Positions 1-7,444 of a stretch of 14,339 bases of DNA are shown piece after piece. Numbering within the stretch: position 1 is the stretch's first letter; the number at the start of each line of letters is the position of its first letter. The notes below the pieces were generated by a model. The model ran no database searches, was not told where the DNA came from, and was given only the letters and a program-made list of their open reading frames with translations. The stretch is from Dehalococcoidia bacterium (GTDB lineage: Bacteria > Chloroflexota > Dehalococcoidia > GIF9 > UBA5629), in contig JAFGLP010000086.1 of NCBI GenBank assembly GCA_016927965.1, positions 1 through 14,339 of the forward strand. The letters are read 5' to 3'. The translations under genes were made by a program, and so were the position numbers.

Positions 1-380
1 GCACCCATGCTTACATGATTTTCGATACGCTGGAATACCTGTTAAAAGGCGGACGCATTGGCAAAGCACAGGCTTTGCTGGGCGGCATATTGAAACTGAA
101 TCCAATCATTACTTTGAAGGACGGCGTTATTTTTCCAGTTGCTAAAACGCGCAGCCGTGAGAAAGCCAAGGATGCTCTGGTAGAGCTGGTAAAGAAAACA
201 CCCGGCATTGAGGAGGTCGTAGTTGAGGATGCTACCACGGCGGCTGAACTGGATGAGCTGACTGACCGGATAAGCGCATTTTTCCCCAGGGAAAAAATCT
301 ACCGCAGTAAGATCAGCCCTGTTATCGGTGTACACTGCGGGCCTAATGTATTGGCTGCTTCAGTGATAGGTAAAAGCTAG
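1..380 (+). CDS. DegV family fatty-acid-binding protein, C-terminal part (5' end outside window)
   Basis: The reading frame is open to the left edge (Thr-His-Ala-Tyr precede the first Met at 15) and stops with TAG at 378-380, so about 125 C-terminal residues of a family usually near 280 residues are present. The run DTLEYLLKGGRIGKAQAL followed by LNPIITLKDG is the hallmark second half of DegV/FakB proteins, and the closing SPVIGVHCGP matches the usual ending of the family (Gly-Pro-Gly is more common than the Gly-Pro-Asn seen here). DegV/FakB proteins bind a fatty acid and, where FakA is present, present it for phosphorylation; no FakA partner is visible here. The gene runs towards the TetR gene and overlaps it by 4 nt. 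The family is confident; the ligand is inferred from the family only. Confidence 0.93.
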   Translation, partial: THAYMIFDTLEYLLKGGRIGKAQALLGGILKLNPIITLKDGVIFPVAKTRSREKAKDALVELVKKTPGIEEVVVEDATTAAELDELTDRISAFFPREKIYRSKISPVIGVHCGPNVLAASVIGKS

Positions 381-973
381 CGCCGGGCCAACCCGCCAGT
401 AATTAATTCAGAAAGTGTGTTCAATACATCGTCGGGAGGCATCTTTTTCTCCCACAGACACCAGCGCATGCCCACAAACTCGGAGATGCCTATCAAGCAA
501 TAGGAAAGCGTATCCAGGTCGATGTCTTTCATCTGTCCTTTCTTGACTGCGGCTGTCAGGTGCCGTATATATCCCTGAGAAAAACGGTCATAATGCCATT
601 TATAGATATCTTCATCAATGAATTCAGCCTGCCGGATTATGCGGTAAAGGTTAGGCCGTTTGATGATGAAATTAAAAAATGCTTTATAGCCGATCCTTTC
701 TGCCTCCATACGGTCTGTAACTCCTTCTGTAGCAATGGCCAAATCCCTACGCACCAGGTGGTTTAACTCTTTGACGAGCTCCGTAAAAATGGATTTCTTA
801 TCAGGGAAATAGATATAGAAAGTGCCCTGGGCGACACCAGCTTTTTGCGTTATCTCGTAGACACTGGCATTTTCGTAGCCTTTTTTCCCGAATATGTCCT
901 CGGCCGCGTCAAGCAGCCTTTGACGGGTCCGTTGACCTCGTGATGTAGCAGGTTTCCTCTTAGGTTCTTTCAT
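377..973 (-). CDS. TetR/AcrR-family transcriptional repressor
   Basis: This 198-residue protein is a typical TetR-family size. Residues 14-60 form the DNA-binding domain: an opening helix (RTRQRLLDAAEDIFGKKGYE) followed by a helix-turn-helix at about 37-56, with the family signature AGVAQGTFYIYFPDK. The C-terminal ligand-binding part (about 70-198) is all-helical and has no assigned ligand. The ATG at 973 is preceded by GAGG about 10 nt upstream. It is the last gene of the same-strand cluster, 96 nt after the acyl-CoA synthetase stop. TetR proteins beside acyl-CoA synthetases commonly sense acyl-CoA or the free acid, so it probably controls this cluster through the palindromes at 9387-9408 and 8269-8290. 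Family certain; target and ligand inferred. Confidence 0.95.
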   Translation of the reverse strand: MKEPKRKPATSRGQRTRQRLLDAAEDIFGKKGYENASVYEITQKAGVAQGTFYIYFPDKKSIFTELVKELNHLVRRDLAIATEGVTDRMEAERIGYKAFFNFIIKRPNLYRIIRQAEFIDEDIYKWHYDRFSQGYIRHLTAAVKKGQMKDIDLDTLSYCLIGISEFVGMRWCLWEKKMPPDDVLNTLSELITGGLARR

Positions 974-1031
974 AATTTATAGCCTCGGGCAGCTGGTTGT
1001 ATTAAAAAGCCAGGTTAAATAATACCACTTT

Positions 1032-1061
1032 GCTATATTCTGATATCACCATTACTCTCAA
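1032..1061 (-). promoter_or_regulatory. Possible promoter for the TetR gene
   Basis: Read on the minus strand, TTGAGA (1056-1061, 5/6 to the sigma-70 -35 consensus) is separated by 18 nt from TATAGC (1032-1037, 4/6 to the -10). It lies in the 96-nt gap between the acyl-CoA synthetase stop and the TetR start and would allow separate repressor expression. It could be a chance match, and read-through from the cluster is equally possible. Confidence 0.3.
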
Positions 1062-1069
1062 GTCCGGGG

Positions 1070-2671
1070 TTATTTTTCCTCGTACATTTCTTTTATTTTC
1101 TTTTTATCAACTTTACCGGTGGCAGCACGGGGCATATCCTGGACAAAGGTGACCTTGCGCGGTTTCTTGAAGGCGCCGAGCACTTTAACGACCTGCTCAA
1201 CAACCTGCTGCTCGGTCAATTTATGACCGGGTTTGAGCAATATAACAGCCTTGGGGGTCTGTCCCCACTGTGAGTGTTTTCCTTTCACCACCACCACATC
1301 GGCCACCTGCGGAAGGCTGAAAATAGCGCGTTCTATCTCCGAAGGATAGATATTCTCGCCGCCGCTGATGATCATATCATCTACCCTGCCCAAGACGTAG
1401 AAGAAACCATCATTATCATATTTTCCCAGGTCGCCGGTATAGATCCAATCGCCACGGAACTTTTTAGGCTCTTCTTCCGGCCTGTTCCAGTATCCGATGG
1501 CCCCGGTGGGTTCGCGGCGGATGATGATTTGGCCGGCCTCTTCTGCTTTGACTTCTTTATCATTTTCATCTACCACCTTGACCTCGAGAAATGTAGTTGG
1601 TTTTCCTATACATTCGCTGGCCCGGCTCAATGTCGGATCGTTCATTGATGTGGCGTACCAGTTGAGTCCGGTGGCGCCGGTCTCCGTCAGTCCATAGCCG
1701 CTGACGTAGCTGATGCCACGTGCCATAAAGGCTTTTTTGAGTTCAGCCGGCTGGGGTTCTCCTCCGCCGTTGACCATACGTAGTGACTTTACATGCTTCT
1801 CCCATCCCTCGACCTGTACCAACATCTTCAACTGCGTAGCTATACCGAAGAAGAAAGTAACGCCGTATTTCTTAATTAATTTAAGGCTTACTGCGGGTGT
1901 CCACTGGTTTTGCATGATGATGGTGCCGTTTACCATCAGTGTGTACATGTTGAAGCAGGTTACACCGCCTGCATGGAACATAGGTGGAGCGCCCAGATAA
2001 ATATCATCCCTGTTGAGCGTGACGGAAGTGCCATTAGCCAGGTTGGCAAAAAACATGCACTTATGCGACAGCTTTACGCCTTTGGGCCTGCCGGTTGTGC
2101 CGGCGGTAAAAAGCATGACGGCGACTTCTGACGGCTTTGTCTTTACTCCGGGTTCACGTATGGAAGCGCCCCTGGTGAAAAGCTCATAGCTGATGGCTAT
2201 CTTGACGGTGTCGCCTCCGATCTCTACCAGCGGGATGATTTCAATGTCCTGGCTGAAGACCTGGCTGATAAGCCCGTTGAACTCGGTATCGTAGAAGACG
2301 ATTTTAGCTCCCACGTCCTTGATCATGAAGCGTATCTCTTCGGCGGATAACCTGAAATTAGCGGGAGTGTAAACAGCGCCTATTTTCATGCTTCCCAAGA
2401 GGAGTTCCAGTATTTCAACCCGGTTGGGCATGAGGACAAAGACCCGGTCTCCTTTCTTGATACCCGAATGTCGCAATGCATTGGCCAGCCTGTTGACACG
2501 CTGATTAAGCTGCTGATAGGTAAATTTCTTGTCTTTACCGTTTCCACTGGCATCTATCACGGCTACTTTGTCAGACAGCCCTGACAGCGTTGCGTTTTTA
2601 CCTATTATGTTAGCTATATTGAAAATGCTGTCATCGCCAGGGTAGGATGATATTAATCCTTGGCCTTTCAT
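1070..2671 (-). CDS. AMP-forming acyl-CoA synthetase (acyl-/aryl-acid CoA ligase)
   Basis: This 533-residue protein is a full-length member of the adenylate-forming (ANL) superfamily that makes an acyl-CoA from an acid, ATP and CoA in the cytoplasm. Visible motifs in order: P-loop-like A3 motif LFTAGTTGRPKG (187-198), A5 motif YGLTET (326-331), A7 motif YTGD (411-414), A8 hinge VLGRVDDMIISGGENIYP (426-443) and the A10 motif PRAATGK ending in catalytic Lys520. The overall pattern resembles medium/long-chain fatty-acid or cyclic-acid CoA ligases; the acid cannot be read from sequence. The ATG at 2671 follows a purine-rich AGAGGAAGG about 9 nt upstream. It lies 41 nt after livF and 96 nt before the TetR gene. 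Proximity to a Liv-type importer suggests it activates the imported acid. OleC-type ligases share the fold and are an alternative. Confidence 0.95.
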   Translation of the reverse strand: MKGQGLISSYPGDDSIFNIANIIGKNATLSGLSDKVAVIDASGNGKDKKFTYQQLNQRVNRLANALRHSGIKKGDRVFVLMPNRVEILELLLGSMKIGAVYTPANFRLSAEEIRFMIKDVGAKIVFYDTEFNGLISQVFSQDIEIIPLVEIGGDTVKIAISYELFTRGASIREPGVKTKPSEVAVMLFTAGTTGRPKGVKLSHKCMFFANLANGTSVTLNRDDIYLGAPPMFHAGGVTCFNMYTLMVNGTIIMQNQWTPAVSLKLIKKYGVTFFFGIATQLKMLVQVEGWEKHVKSLRMVNGGGEPQPAELKKAFMARGISYVSGYGLTETGATGLNWYATSMNDPTLSRASECIGKPTTFLEVKVVDENDKEVKAEEAGQIIIRREPTGAIGYWNRPEEEPKKFRGDWIYTGDLGKYDNDGFFYVLGRVDDMIISGGENIYPSEIERAIFSLPQVADVVVVKGKHSQWGQTPKAVILLKPGHKLTEQQVVEQVVKVLGAFKKPRKVTFVQDMPRAATGKVDKKKIKEMYEEK

Positions 2672-2712
2672 ATGTTAACCTTCCTCTGCTATTTATTATG
2701 CTGACCAGTAAT

Positions 2713-3420
2713 TTACAGCCCGAGATAGGATTTGCGGACGTAATCGTTATCTGACAGTGATGCGGCGCTGTCCTGCAGCGCAATTTTACCGTTTTCAATA
2801 ACATAGCCACGCTCTATAGCTTTCAAACACTGACGGACGTTTTGCTCCGCAACCAATATAGCTATATTCTCCGTTTGCCTGATCTGTTTGAGACGCAGGA
2901 AAAGATCGGTTGTCAGTGATGGCTGCAGACCGGTGGACGGCTCGTCCAGTATCAGGAGACGTGGGGAGGCCATAAGAGCCCGCGCAATGGCTAGCATGCG
3001 TTGCTCGCCCCCGCTGAGAATGGCAGCGTAAAGCATGGATTTCAGCTTCAGTACAGGGAAGATGCTATAGACGAACTCCAGGCGCTCCTTCTTTTTCGGC
3101 CAGGCTGATCTAATATAAGCTGCACCAGCTTCGAGGTTTTCTGCTACGGTCATAAGCGGGAAAAGCTCCCTTTCCTGAGGTACCACGGAGATACCTGAAC
3201 GCACAATACGGTGGGTATCCATATTAAGCAGAGGCTGGCCTTCAAACTCTATCAGGCCGTTGGTCGGTTGTATAAGCCCGACTATGCAATTGATAAGCGT
3301 GGTCTTGCCAGCCCCGTTAGGCCCAAAAATGCCCACACTTTCATTGCCGACCTGGAGACCGATATCCCAGAGCACATGAAGCTTGCCGTAGTAGGCGTCA
3401 AGGCCCTTGACTGTCAGCAT
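2713..3420 (-). CDS. livF: Liv-type ABC transporter ATP-binding protein LivF
   Basis: This 235-residue protein is the usual LivF size. It has Walker A GPNGAGKTT (33-41), Q-loop PQE (81-83), signature LSGGEQ (135-140), Walker B LLILDEP (155-161) and the LivF-style switch AEQN (191-194), where most ABC ATPases have His. It pairs with LivG on the cytoplasmic face of the LivH/LivM channel and powers import. Its ATG lies 2 nt after the livG stop, with a GGGGGAGGA ribosome site inside the end of livG, so the two are translationally linked. The name reflects family membership (branched-chain amino acid type transporters); related systems also carry aromatic acids, amides and urea. Confidence 0.96.
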   Translation of the reverse strand: MLTVKGLDAYYGKLHVLWDIGLQVGNESVGIFGPNGAGKTTLINCIVGLIQPTNGLIEFEGQPLLNMDTHRIVRSGISVVPQERELFPLMTVAENLEAGAAYIRSAWPKKKERLEFVYSIFPVLKLKSMLYAAILSGGEQRMLAIARALMASPRLLILDEPSTGLQPSLTTDLFLRLKQIRQTENIAILVAEQNVRQCLKAIERGYVIENGKIALQDSAASLSDNDYVRKSYLGL

Positions 3421-3422
3421 AT

Positions 3423-4148
3423 TCAGGCATCCTCCCCCAGATAGGCCTTAACAACCGCGGGATTTTGCGAGACCTCCGCATAAGGCCCTTCTGCCAGTTT
3501 CCTGCCCCAATCGAGCACTATGACCCTGTCGGTAAGTCTGGCAATGATGTGCATGACATGCTCGATGACGCACAGGCTTATGCCGTTCGAACGCAGCTTG
3601 CGAATAAGATCAACTATCTCGTCAGATTCATCCATGCTGAGCCCTGCCATCAATTCATCCAGCAGTAGTATTTTGGGTCCGCTTGAGAGTGCCCTGGCTA
3701 CTTCCATCTTCTTGATCTCCAGTGCAGTCAGCTTGGAGATGGGTTTTTCCGGGCCTTTTAGTCCCATGAAACTGCATAGTTCAAGTGCTTTTTCCCTGGC
3801 TTGGCGGGCTGTCATCCCTCTGCCGAAAAGCGCCCCGGTCATAATGTTTTCCAGCAGACTGAGGTCGGACAGGGGGCGGCTGATCTGGAATGTGCGTGTT
3901 ATGCCTATGCGGCAGCGTATATGGGCAGGCAGCCTGGAGATATCCTTTCCATCATAGTGTATATTTCCGCTGGTGGGAGGGAAAAGGCCTGTAAGTACAT
4001 TTATCAGAGTAGACTTGCCGGCTCCGTTGGGGCCGATAATACCAAGTATCTCCCCCTGTTTCAGCTCGAAGCTAACGTCGCTCAGTGCGATCAGACCCCA
4101 GAAGTGCCGGGAGAGGTGTTCTGTTTTTAGTATCACGTTTTCCTGCAT
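3423..4148 (-). CDS. livG: Liv-type ABC transporter ATP-binding protein LivG
   Basis: A 241-residue LivG ATPase starting at the ATG at 4148. Walker A GPNGAGKST lies at 39-47, the Q-loop region at TRTFQ (84-88), Walker B ILLLDE at 160-165 and switch His197 (VIEHVM). The start is chosen because LivG proteins normally begin about 6 residues before the first beta strand; an in-frame TTG at 4166 would add six residues, and neither start has a convincing ribosome site. The signature loop is degenerate: Leu-Thr-Ala-Leu-Glu (140-144) in place of LSGGQ, although the following MEVARAL helix is intact. Degenerate signatures occur in LivG relatives, and the partner LivF has a canonical one. It lies just after livM and is inferred to be half of the ATPase heterodimer. 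Confidence 0.94.
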   Translation of the reverse strand: MQENVILKTEHLSRHFWGLIALSDVSFELKQGEILGIIGPNGAGKSTLINVLTGLFPPTSGNIHYDGKDISRLPAHIRCRIGITRTFQISRPLSDLSLLENIMTGALFGRGMTARQAREKALELCSFMGLKGPEKPISKLTALEIKKMEVARALSSGPKILLLDELMAGLSMDESDEIVDLIRKLRSNGISLCVIEHVMHIIARLTDRVIVLDWGRKLAEGPYAEVSQNPAVVKAYLGEDA

Positions 4149-4176
4149 ATCTATAATAAAATCCAATACCCGGAAC

Positions 4177-5097
4177 TTATTTCTTCCGTATTAATTTCCT
4201 GATCAGGCCCATGATGCCGTCCGGCAGGAAGAGAATGACCAGGATGATTATCAATCCGTAGATAATGAGGTAGCCGTAGGGCATAAGCAGCTTGAGGTAC
4301 TCCCCGGCCATGCCGAGTATTACAGCGCCTATCACCGGACCCCAGGTTGAGCGTATACCGCCGAAGAGGGCCATAGCCAGGGGCAGAAGGCTGAAGGTGG
4401 CAGAGAAACTGCTTTCTGGATTCACGAATCCGTATATCTCAGTGTACGCTGCTCCAACAAGTCCCTGGATAAACGAGGTTATGATGAAGATAAAGACCAA
4501 GTATTTAAAGATGTCTATGCCCGTGGACATCGCCACAATTTCGTCATTCCTGATCGAAGTTATGGCAAAGTGGATGCGGCTCCTGTTAAAAACTTCAGAC
4601 AGTATGATAGTTATGATGACTATACCCAAGATGAGCCAGTATGTCATCTGTGCGTCCCCGTTGAAGATAGTTGTGGGTATTACAACCCCAAAAGCCCCGC
4701 CTGCCCATTCCTCCGGCAGGTTGCGGATGATAACGCGGAATATCTCGGCAGTTGCCAGGGTGATAATGGCGAAGTACATGCCTCGCAGCCGCAGTGTTGC
4801 CAGGCCGAGAAGCAGAGCCATTATGCCGGCAACAACAGCGCCGAAAATGATGCATAATAACGGGTTAATCCTGGTGAAAAACTGCAGAAGACAGGCGGCA
4901 TAACTGCCGAGGCCGAAAAGGCCGGCAATGCCGAATGACAGTTGCCCTGCGCGCAAAAGCATATCCCAGCTGATAGCCAGCACCATGTAGATCATGATGA
5001 TATAGGTTGTTTGAATTATATAGGCGCCGCTGTACAGCGGAAGTGAGACCATGACCGTCAGTAAAACAGCATATATAATGTACTTCCAGTTGCTCAT
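4177..5097 (-). CDS. livM: Liv-type ABC transporter permease LivM
   Basis: A 306-residue, very hydrophobic protein with about eight or nine membrane segments. The motif LRAGQLSFGIAGLFGLGSYA (48-67) is the LivM counterpart of the family's GQ-S-G-A-FG-GAY signature. The cytoplasmic coupling loop at 170-198 (arginine-rich, then IRNDEIVAMSTGID) contacts the ATPases, and the C-terminal FLPDGIMGLI (290-299) matches the common family ending. The ATG at 5097 overlaps the livH stop in an ATGA arrangement, indicating translational coupling. With LivH it forms the inner-membrane pore. Substrate is not predictable from the permease. Confidence 0.96.
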   Translation of the reverse strand: MSNWKYIIYAVLLTVMVSLPLYSGAYIIQTTYIIMIYMVLAISWDMLLRAGQLSFGIAGLFGLGSYAACLLQFFTRINPLLCIIFGAVVAGIMALLLGLATLRLRGMYFAIITLATAEIFRVIIRNLPEEWAGGAFGVVIPTTIFNGDAQMTYWLILGIVIITIILSEVFNRSRIHFAITSIRNDEIVAMSTGIDIFKYLVFIFIITSFIQGLVGAAYTEIYGFVNPESSFSATFSLLPLAMALFGGIRSTWGPVIGAVILGMAGEYLKLLMPYGYLIIYGLIIILVILFLPDGIMGLIRKLIRKK

Positions 5098-6029
5098 TGG
5101 ATCCTCTGATGATACGAGCGTATCAGGATGGTGGCGACAATCAGTGCGAAGAACACCAGATCGGCCCAGCCTGCTGCGCCGGGAATAGCGGTGATAATGC
5201 TTTCACTGACTCCCAGCAGTGCGCTAAACCAGATTATGCCTGTAATATTGCCGATGCCTGCCATGGCGATCAGGCAGAAAGATTTCATGGTATACGGGGC
5301 CCCTGCTATGGGAAAAACCGAGTGACGCAAAGAAAATATGACGCCGATAGCCCCGATAAGGGCAATGGACAAGCTGAAGATAATCAAATATGTCTTATTC
5401 AAGTCGATGCCGACGAGTTTTGCTCCTTTAGGGTTTTGCCCGACTGCGCGGGCAGCCCGCCCAGTGCGTGTTTTTTTTAGGAAAAGGCTGATAATGTAGA
5501 AGACCACTACGGCTGCCAGAACATAAACGAACTCAAAGATACCGATGGTCAGATCTCCAAGGGTAAGAGAGGCCGATACATACGGGACACTCAGTTTGAG
5601 CGGAGCCGAAGTGAAGGCCAGGTTGGCTGCTTCTTCAAGCACCAGCCCCAGTCCGAAAGTAAGCAGTAGTTGGTTAAGCTCAGGCGAGCCCAGTACAGGT
5701 TTGATCAGCGCATAGTAGAAAAGGATACCTATCAGGAAAAAAGCCAGAAGTGCCGGGACTATAGCCAGCAGCGGGTCGAGCCCACTTGTTACCGCAAACC
5801 AGTACGCCAGGTATGAGCCCAGCATCATAAAATCGCCGTGCGCCAGGTTGATGATGCCCACAATGCCCAGGATAAGGGCCATAGGCAAGGCGATAACGGC
5901 GTACAGACTGGAGCGCTGGATGCCCTCCAGCAGCACCTCCGGTTTCCAGACCAGCAGGATAACTGCGGCCAGGACGACAACCAGTATCACCTGGTATTTG
6001 CGCTCACGAAGTTTGCTGACTATCTGCAT
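5094..6029 (-). CDS. livH: Liv-type ABC transporter permease LivH
   Basis: A 311-residue membrane protein with an N-terminal hydrophobic segment at 14-28 and the LivH signature GIVGIINLAHGDFMMLGSY (55-73). The cytoplasmic coupling loop is at 187-214 (RTGRAARAVGQNPKGA, then VGID). It forms the channel with LivM. The ATG at 6029 lies 60 nt after livK with only a weak ribosome site. A strong stem-loop (6044-6068) occupies that gap, so livH may be expressed less than livK. It overlaps livM by 4 nt. Confidence 0.96.
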   Translation of the reverse strand: MQIVSKLRERKYQVILVVVLAAVILLVWKPEVLLEGIQRSSLYAVIALPMALILGIVGIINLAHGDFMMLGSYLAYWFAVTSGLDPLLAIVPALLAFFLIGILFYYALIKPVLGSPELNQLLLTFGLGLVLEEAANLAFTSAPLKLSVPYVSASLTLGDLTIGIFEFVYVLAAVVVFYIISLFLKKTRTGRAARAVGQNPKGAKLVGIDLNKTYLIIFSLSIALIGAIGVIFSLRHSVFPIAGAPYTMKSFCLIAMAGIGNITGIIWFSALLGVSESIITAIPGAAGWADLVFFALIVATILIRSYHQRIQ

Positions 6030-6043
6030 AGTTATTTTGAACA

Positions 6044-6068
6044 GCCGGGCGCAATTTATGCGCCCGGC
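6044..6068 (-). promoter_or_regulatory. GC-rich intergenic stem-loop between livK and livH
   Basis: A perfect 9-bp inverted repeat, GCCGGGCGC and GCGCCCGGC, encloses a 7-nt A/T loop. It starts about 20 nt after the livK stop and ends 14 nt before the livH ATG. No T-tract follows on the minus strand, so it is not a classical terminator. In many transport operons such a hairpin protects the binding-protein mRNA end or reduces read-through, keeping binding protein in excess over the membrane parts; that role is inferred here. Confidence 0.6.
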
Positions 6069-6089
6069 GCATGGGTTATCAGATACCGG

Positions 6090-7361
6090 TTAACGCTTGT
6101 CCCAGGCAGGGAAAGGATAGGCGGGTGCAACTTTAGAAAACTCGAACGGCCAGATGACCTGCTGTGTGCCTTTCTGCCACTGCAGTATCTTCTGGGCTGT
6201 GAAACCCTGGTTTTGAATTGTGTTGCTGGGCTTGATAGTCAGCGTCTCTCCGACAGGTGAAGGGTAACTGGTTTCTTTTAACGCTTTGATGACAGCCATA
6301 TCGTCCAAGGAACCTGCCTTGTTGATAGCATTAGCAACTACATAAACGTTGGTGTATCCAAGCGGGGCGAAGTAAGTAGTGGGAGGCGTCCCATACTCTT
6401 TTACATAGCTGTCATAAAAATGCTTACTTACGGTACTGATTTCATTAATAGACGGCGCCCACATCCCATAGAGCATGACTCCTTCAGCCAGGGGTGATTT
6501 GCCGAAATCAGACGGCCATCCTGGAGGTGCGCCCAAGAAAATGGGAGGAGCAAAATTGACTTCTTTAGCCTGCTCCGCTATGGGGAGAGCATCAGCCTCG
6601 TAGCCTACCCACAAAAAGACATCAGGGTTATTGTCTTTGGCCTGCCTCAGGACGGCACGATAATCGCCGCCGCCGAGTAAGCCGCTCTTAAATTTATCAC
6701 CGGTAACATTCCATCCTTGTTCAGGCCAGGAAGCCTGGATACCTTTGAATGAGCCGGTACCGAAAGCACCTTCTTCGTAGGCTATAAACCAAGTACCCAG
6801 TTTAATATCCGGATACTTGGCGCCGATAGCTTTCCAGCCATCAATGTAGCTTTGCGCTTGCTGATAGTCCCAGGGATGAAGATGGAAATACCAGTCCTGG
6901 TCGACCATGGCAGTTTCAATCAGGCCGGAAACGGCAGCGCCTATGGTGACCGTGGGCTTTTTGTATTTCTTCAAGGCCGGGATCTGTCCCAGGTGTACAC
7001 CGGTTGACATACCGCCGATAAATGCATAAACATTGTCGACAGTTGCCAGTTTATCCAGTGCGGCCGCACCTTTCTCGCCCTTGGCCTCGTCGTCTACCAC
7101 GACAACTTCAAGCGGACGGCCCATGACCCCGCCTGCCTCATTTATCTCCTTGGCCGCCAGTTTCATAGCGTTAGATGCCTGTTTTCCTGTGACATCTGCC
7201 AGGGAAATGGTAGCGCCAAGTTTAATGGGTTCGCCGGTTGGACCTTTGGGTGCAGTTGTTGCAGGAGAAGTTGTGGCCGCCGGCTGTGCAGGGGCACAAC
7301 TCACTATGAATATACCGATTGTGATGACAAGTATAAGTAAGACAGAAAGAGCTTTGCGCAT
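6090..7361 (-). CDS. Liv-type substrate-binding lipoprotein (LivK-like, type 1 periplasmic binding fold)
   Basis: A 423-residue extracytoplasmic solute-binding protein. Residues 1-21 are a lipoprotein signal peptide (Arg-Lys, hydrophobic core, then lipobox IVSC with lipidated Cys22), followed by a disordered Ala/Thr/Pro-rich linker to about residue 44. The mature domain starts IKLGATISL and continues as a type 1 periplasmic binding fold, with AAKEINEAGGVMGRPLEVVVVDD (69-91) and the hinge-side strands typical of Leu/Ile/Val-binding proteins. The ATG at 7361 is supported by a full AAGGAGGT ribosome site at 7371-7378, the strongest in the transporter. It opens the livKHMGF set, 83 nt after the hydrolase. 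The ligand is unknown; next to a CoA ligase, a carboxylic acid is as plausible as an amino acid. Confidence 0.95.
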   Translation of the reverse strand: MRKALSVLLILVITIGIFIVSCAPAQPAATTSPATTAPKGPTGEPIKLGATISLADVTGKQASNAMKLAAKEINEAGGVMGRPLEVVVVDDEAKGEKGAAALDKLATVDNVYAFIGGMSTGVHLGQIPALKKYKKPTVTIGAAVSGLIETAMVDQDWYFHLHPWDYQQAQSYIDGWKAIGAKYPDIKLGTWFIAYEEGAFGTGSFKGIQASWPEQGWNVTGDKFKSGLLGGGDYRAVLRQAKDNNPDVFLWVGYEADALPIAEQAKEVNFAPPIFLGAPPGWPSDFGKSPLAEGVMLYGMWAPSINEISTVSKHFYDSYVKEYGTPPTTYFAPLGYTNVYVVANAINKAGSLDDMAVIKALKETSYPSPVGETLTIKPSNTIQNQGFTAQKILQWQKGTQQVIWPFEFSKVAPAYPFPAWDKR

Positions 7362-7370
7362 TCTTCATCA

Positions 7371-7378
7371 ACCTCCTT
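7371..7378 (-). promoter_or_regulatory. Strong Shine-Dalgarno site of the livK-like gene
   Basis: The minus strand reads AAGGAGGT, fully complementary to the 16S rRNA end, about 10 nt before the ATG at 7361. It fixes the start and is stronger than the sites of the permease genes, fitting the usual excess of binding protein. Confidence 0.8.
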
Positions 7379-7444
7379 TTTGTTTATATACTTGAGAAGT
7401 CGGACAGTTTGCGCTTTTAAGTCCGCTTCCCATAAAGTCCTCAA

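Noticed and set aside
4149..4166. TTG at 4166 as the livG start
   Set aside because: It has no better ribosome site than the ATG at 4148, and it would give an N-terminus longer than usual for LivG; kept only as an alternative.
4292..4903. Open frame of 203 codons on the + strand opposite livM
   Set aside because: Antisense shadow of livM, with low-complexity Arg/Ile/Met-rich translation and no family resemblance.
7401..7425. Inverted repeat CGGAC / GTCCG in the gap between the hydrolase and the livK-like gene
   Set aside because: Only a 5-bp stem with a 15-nt loop and no T-tract; could be chance.
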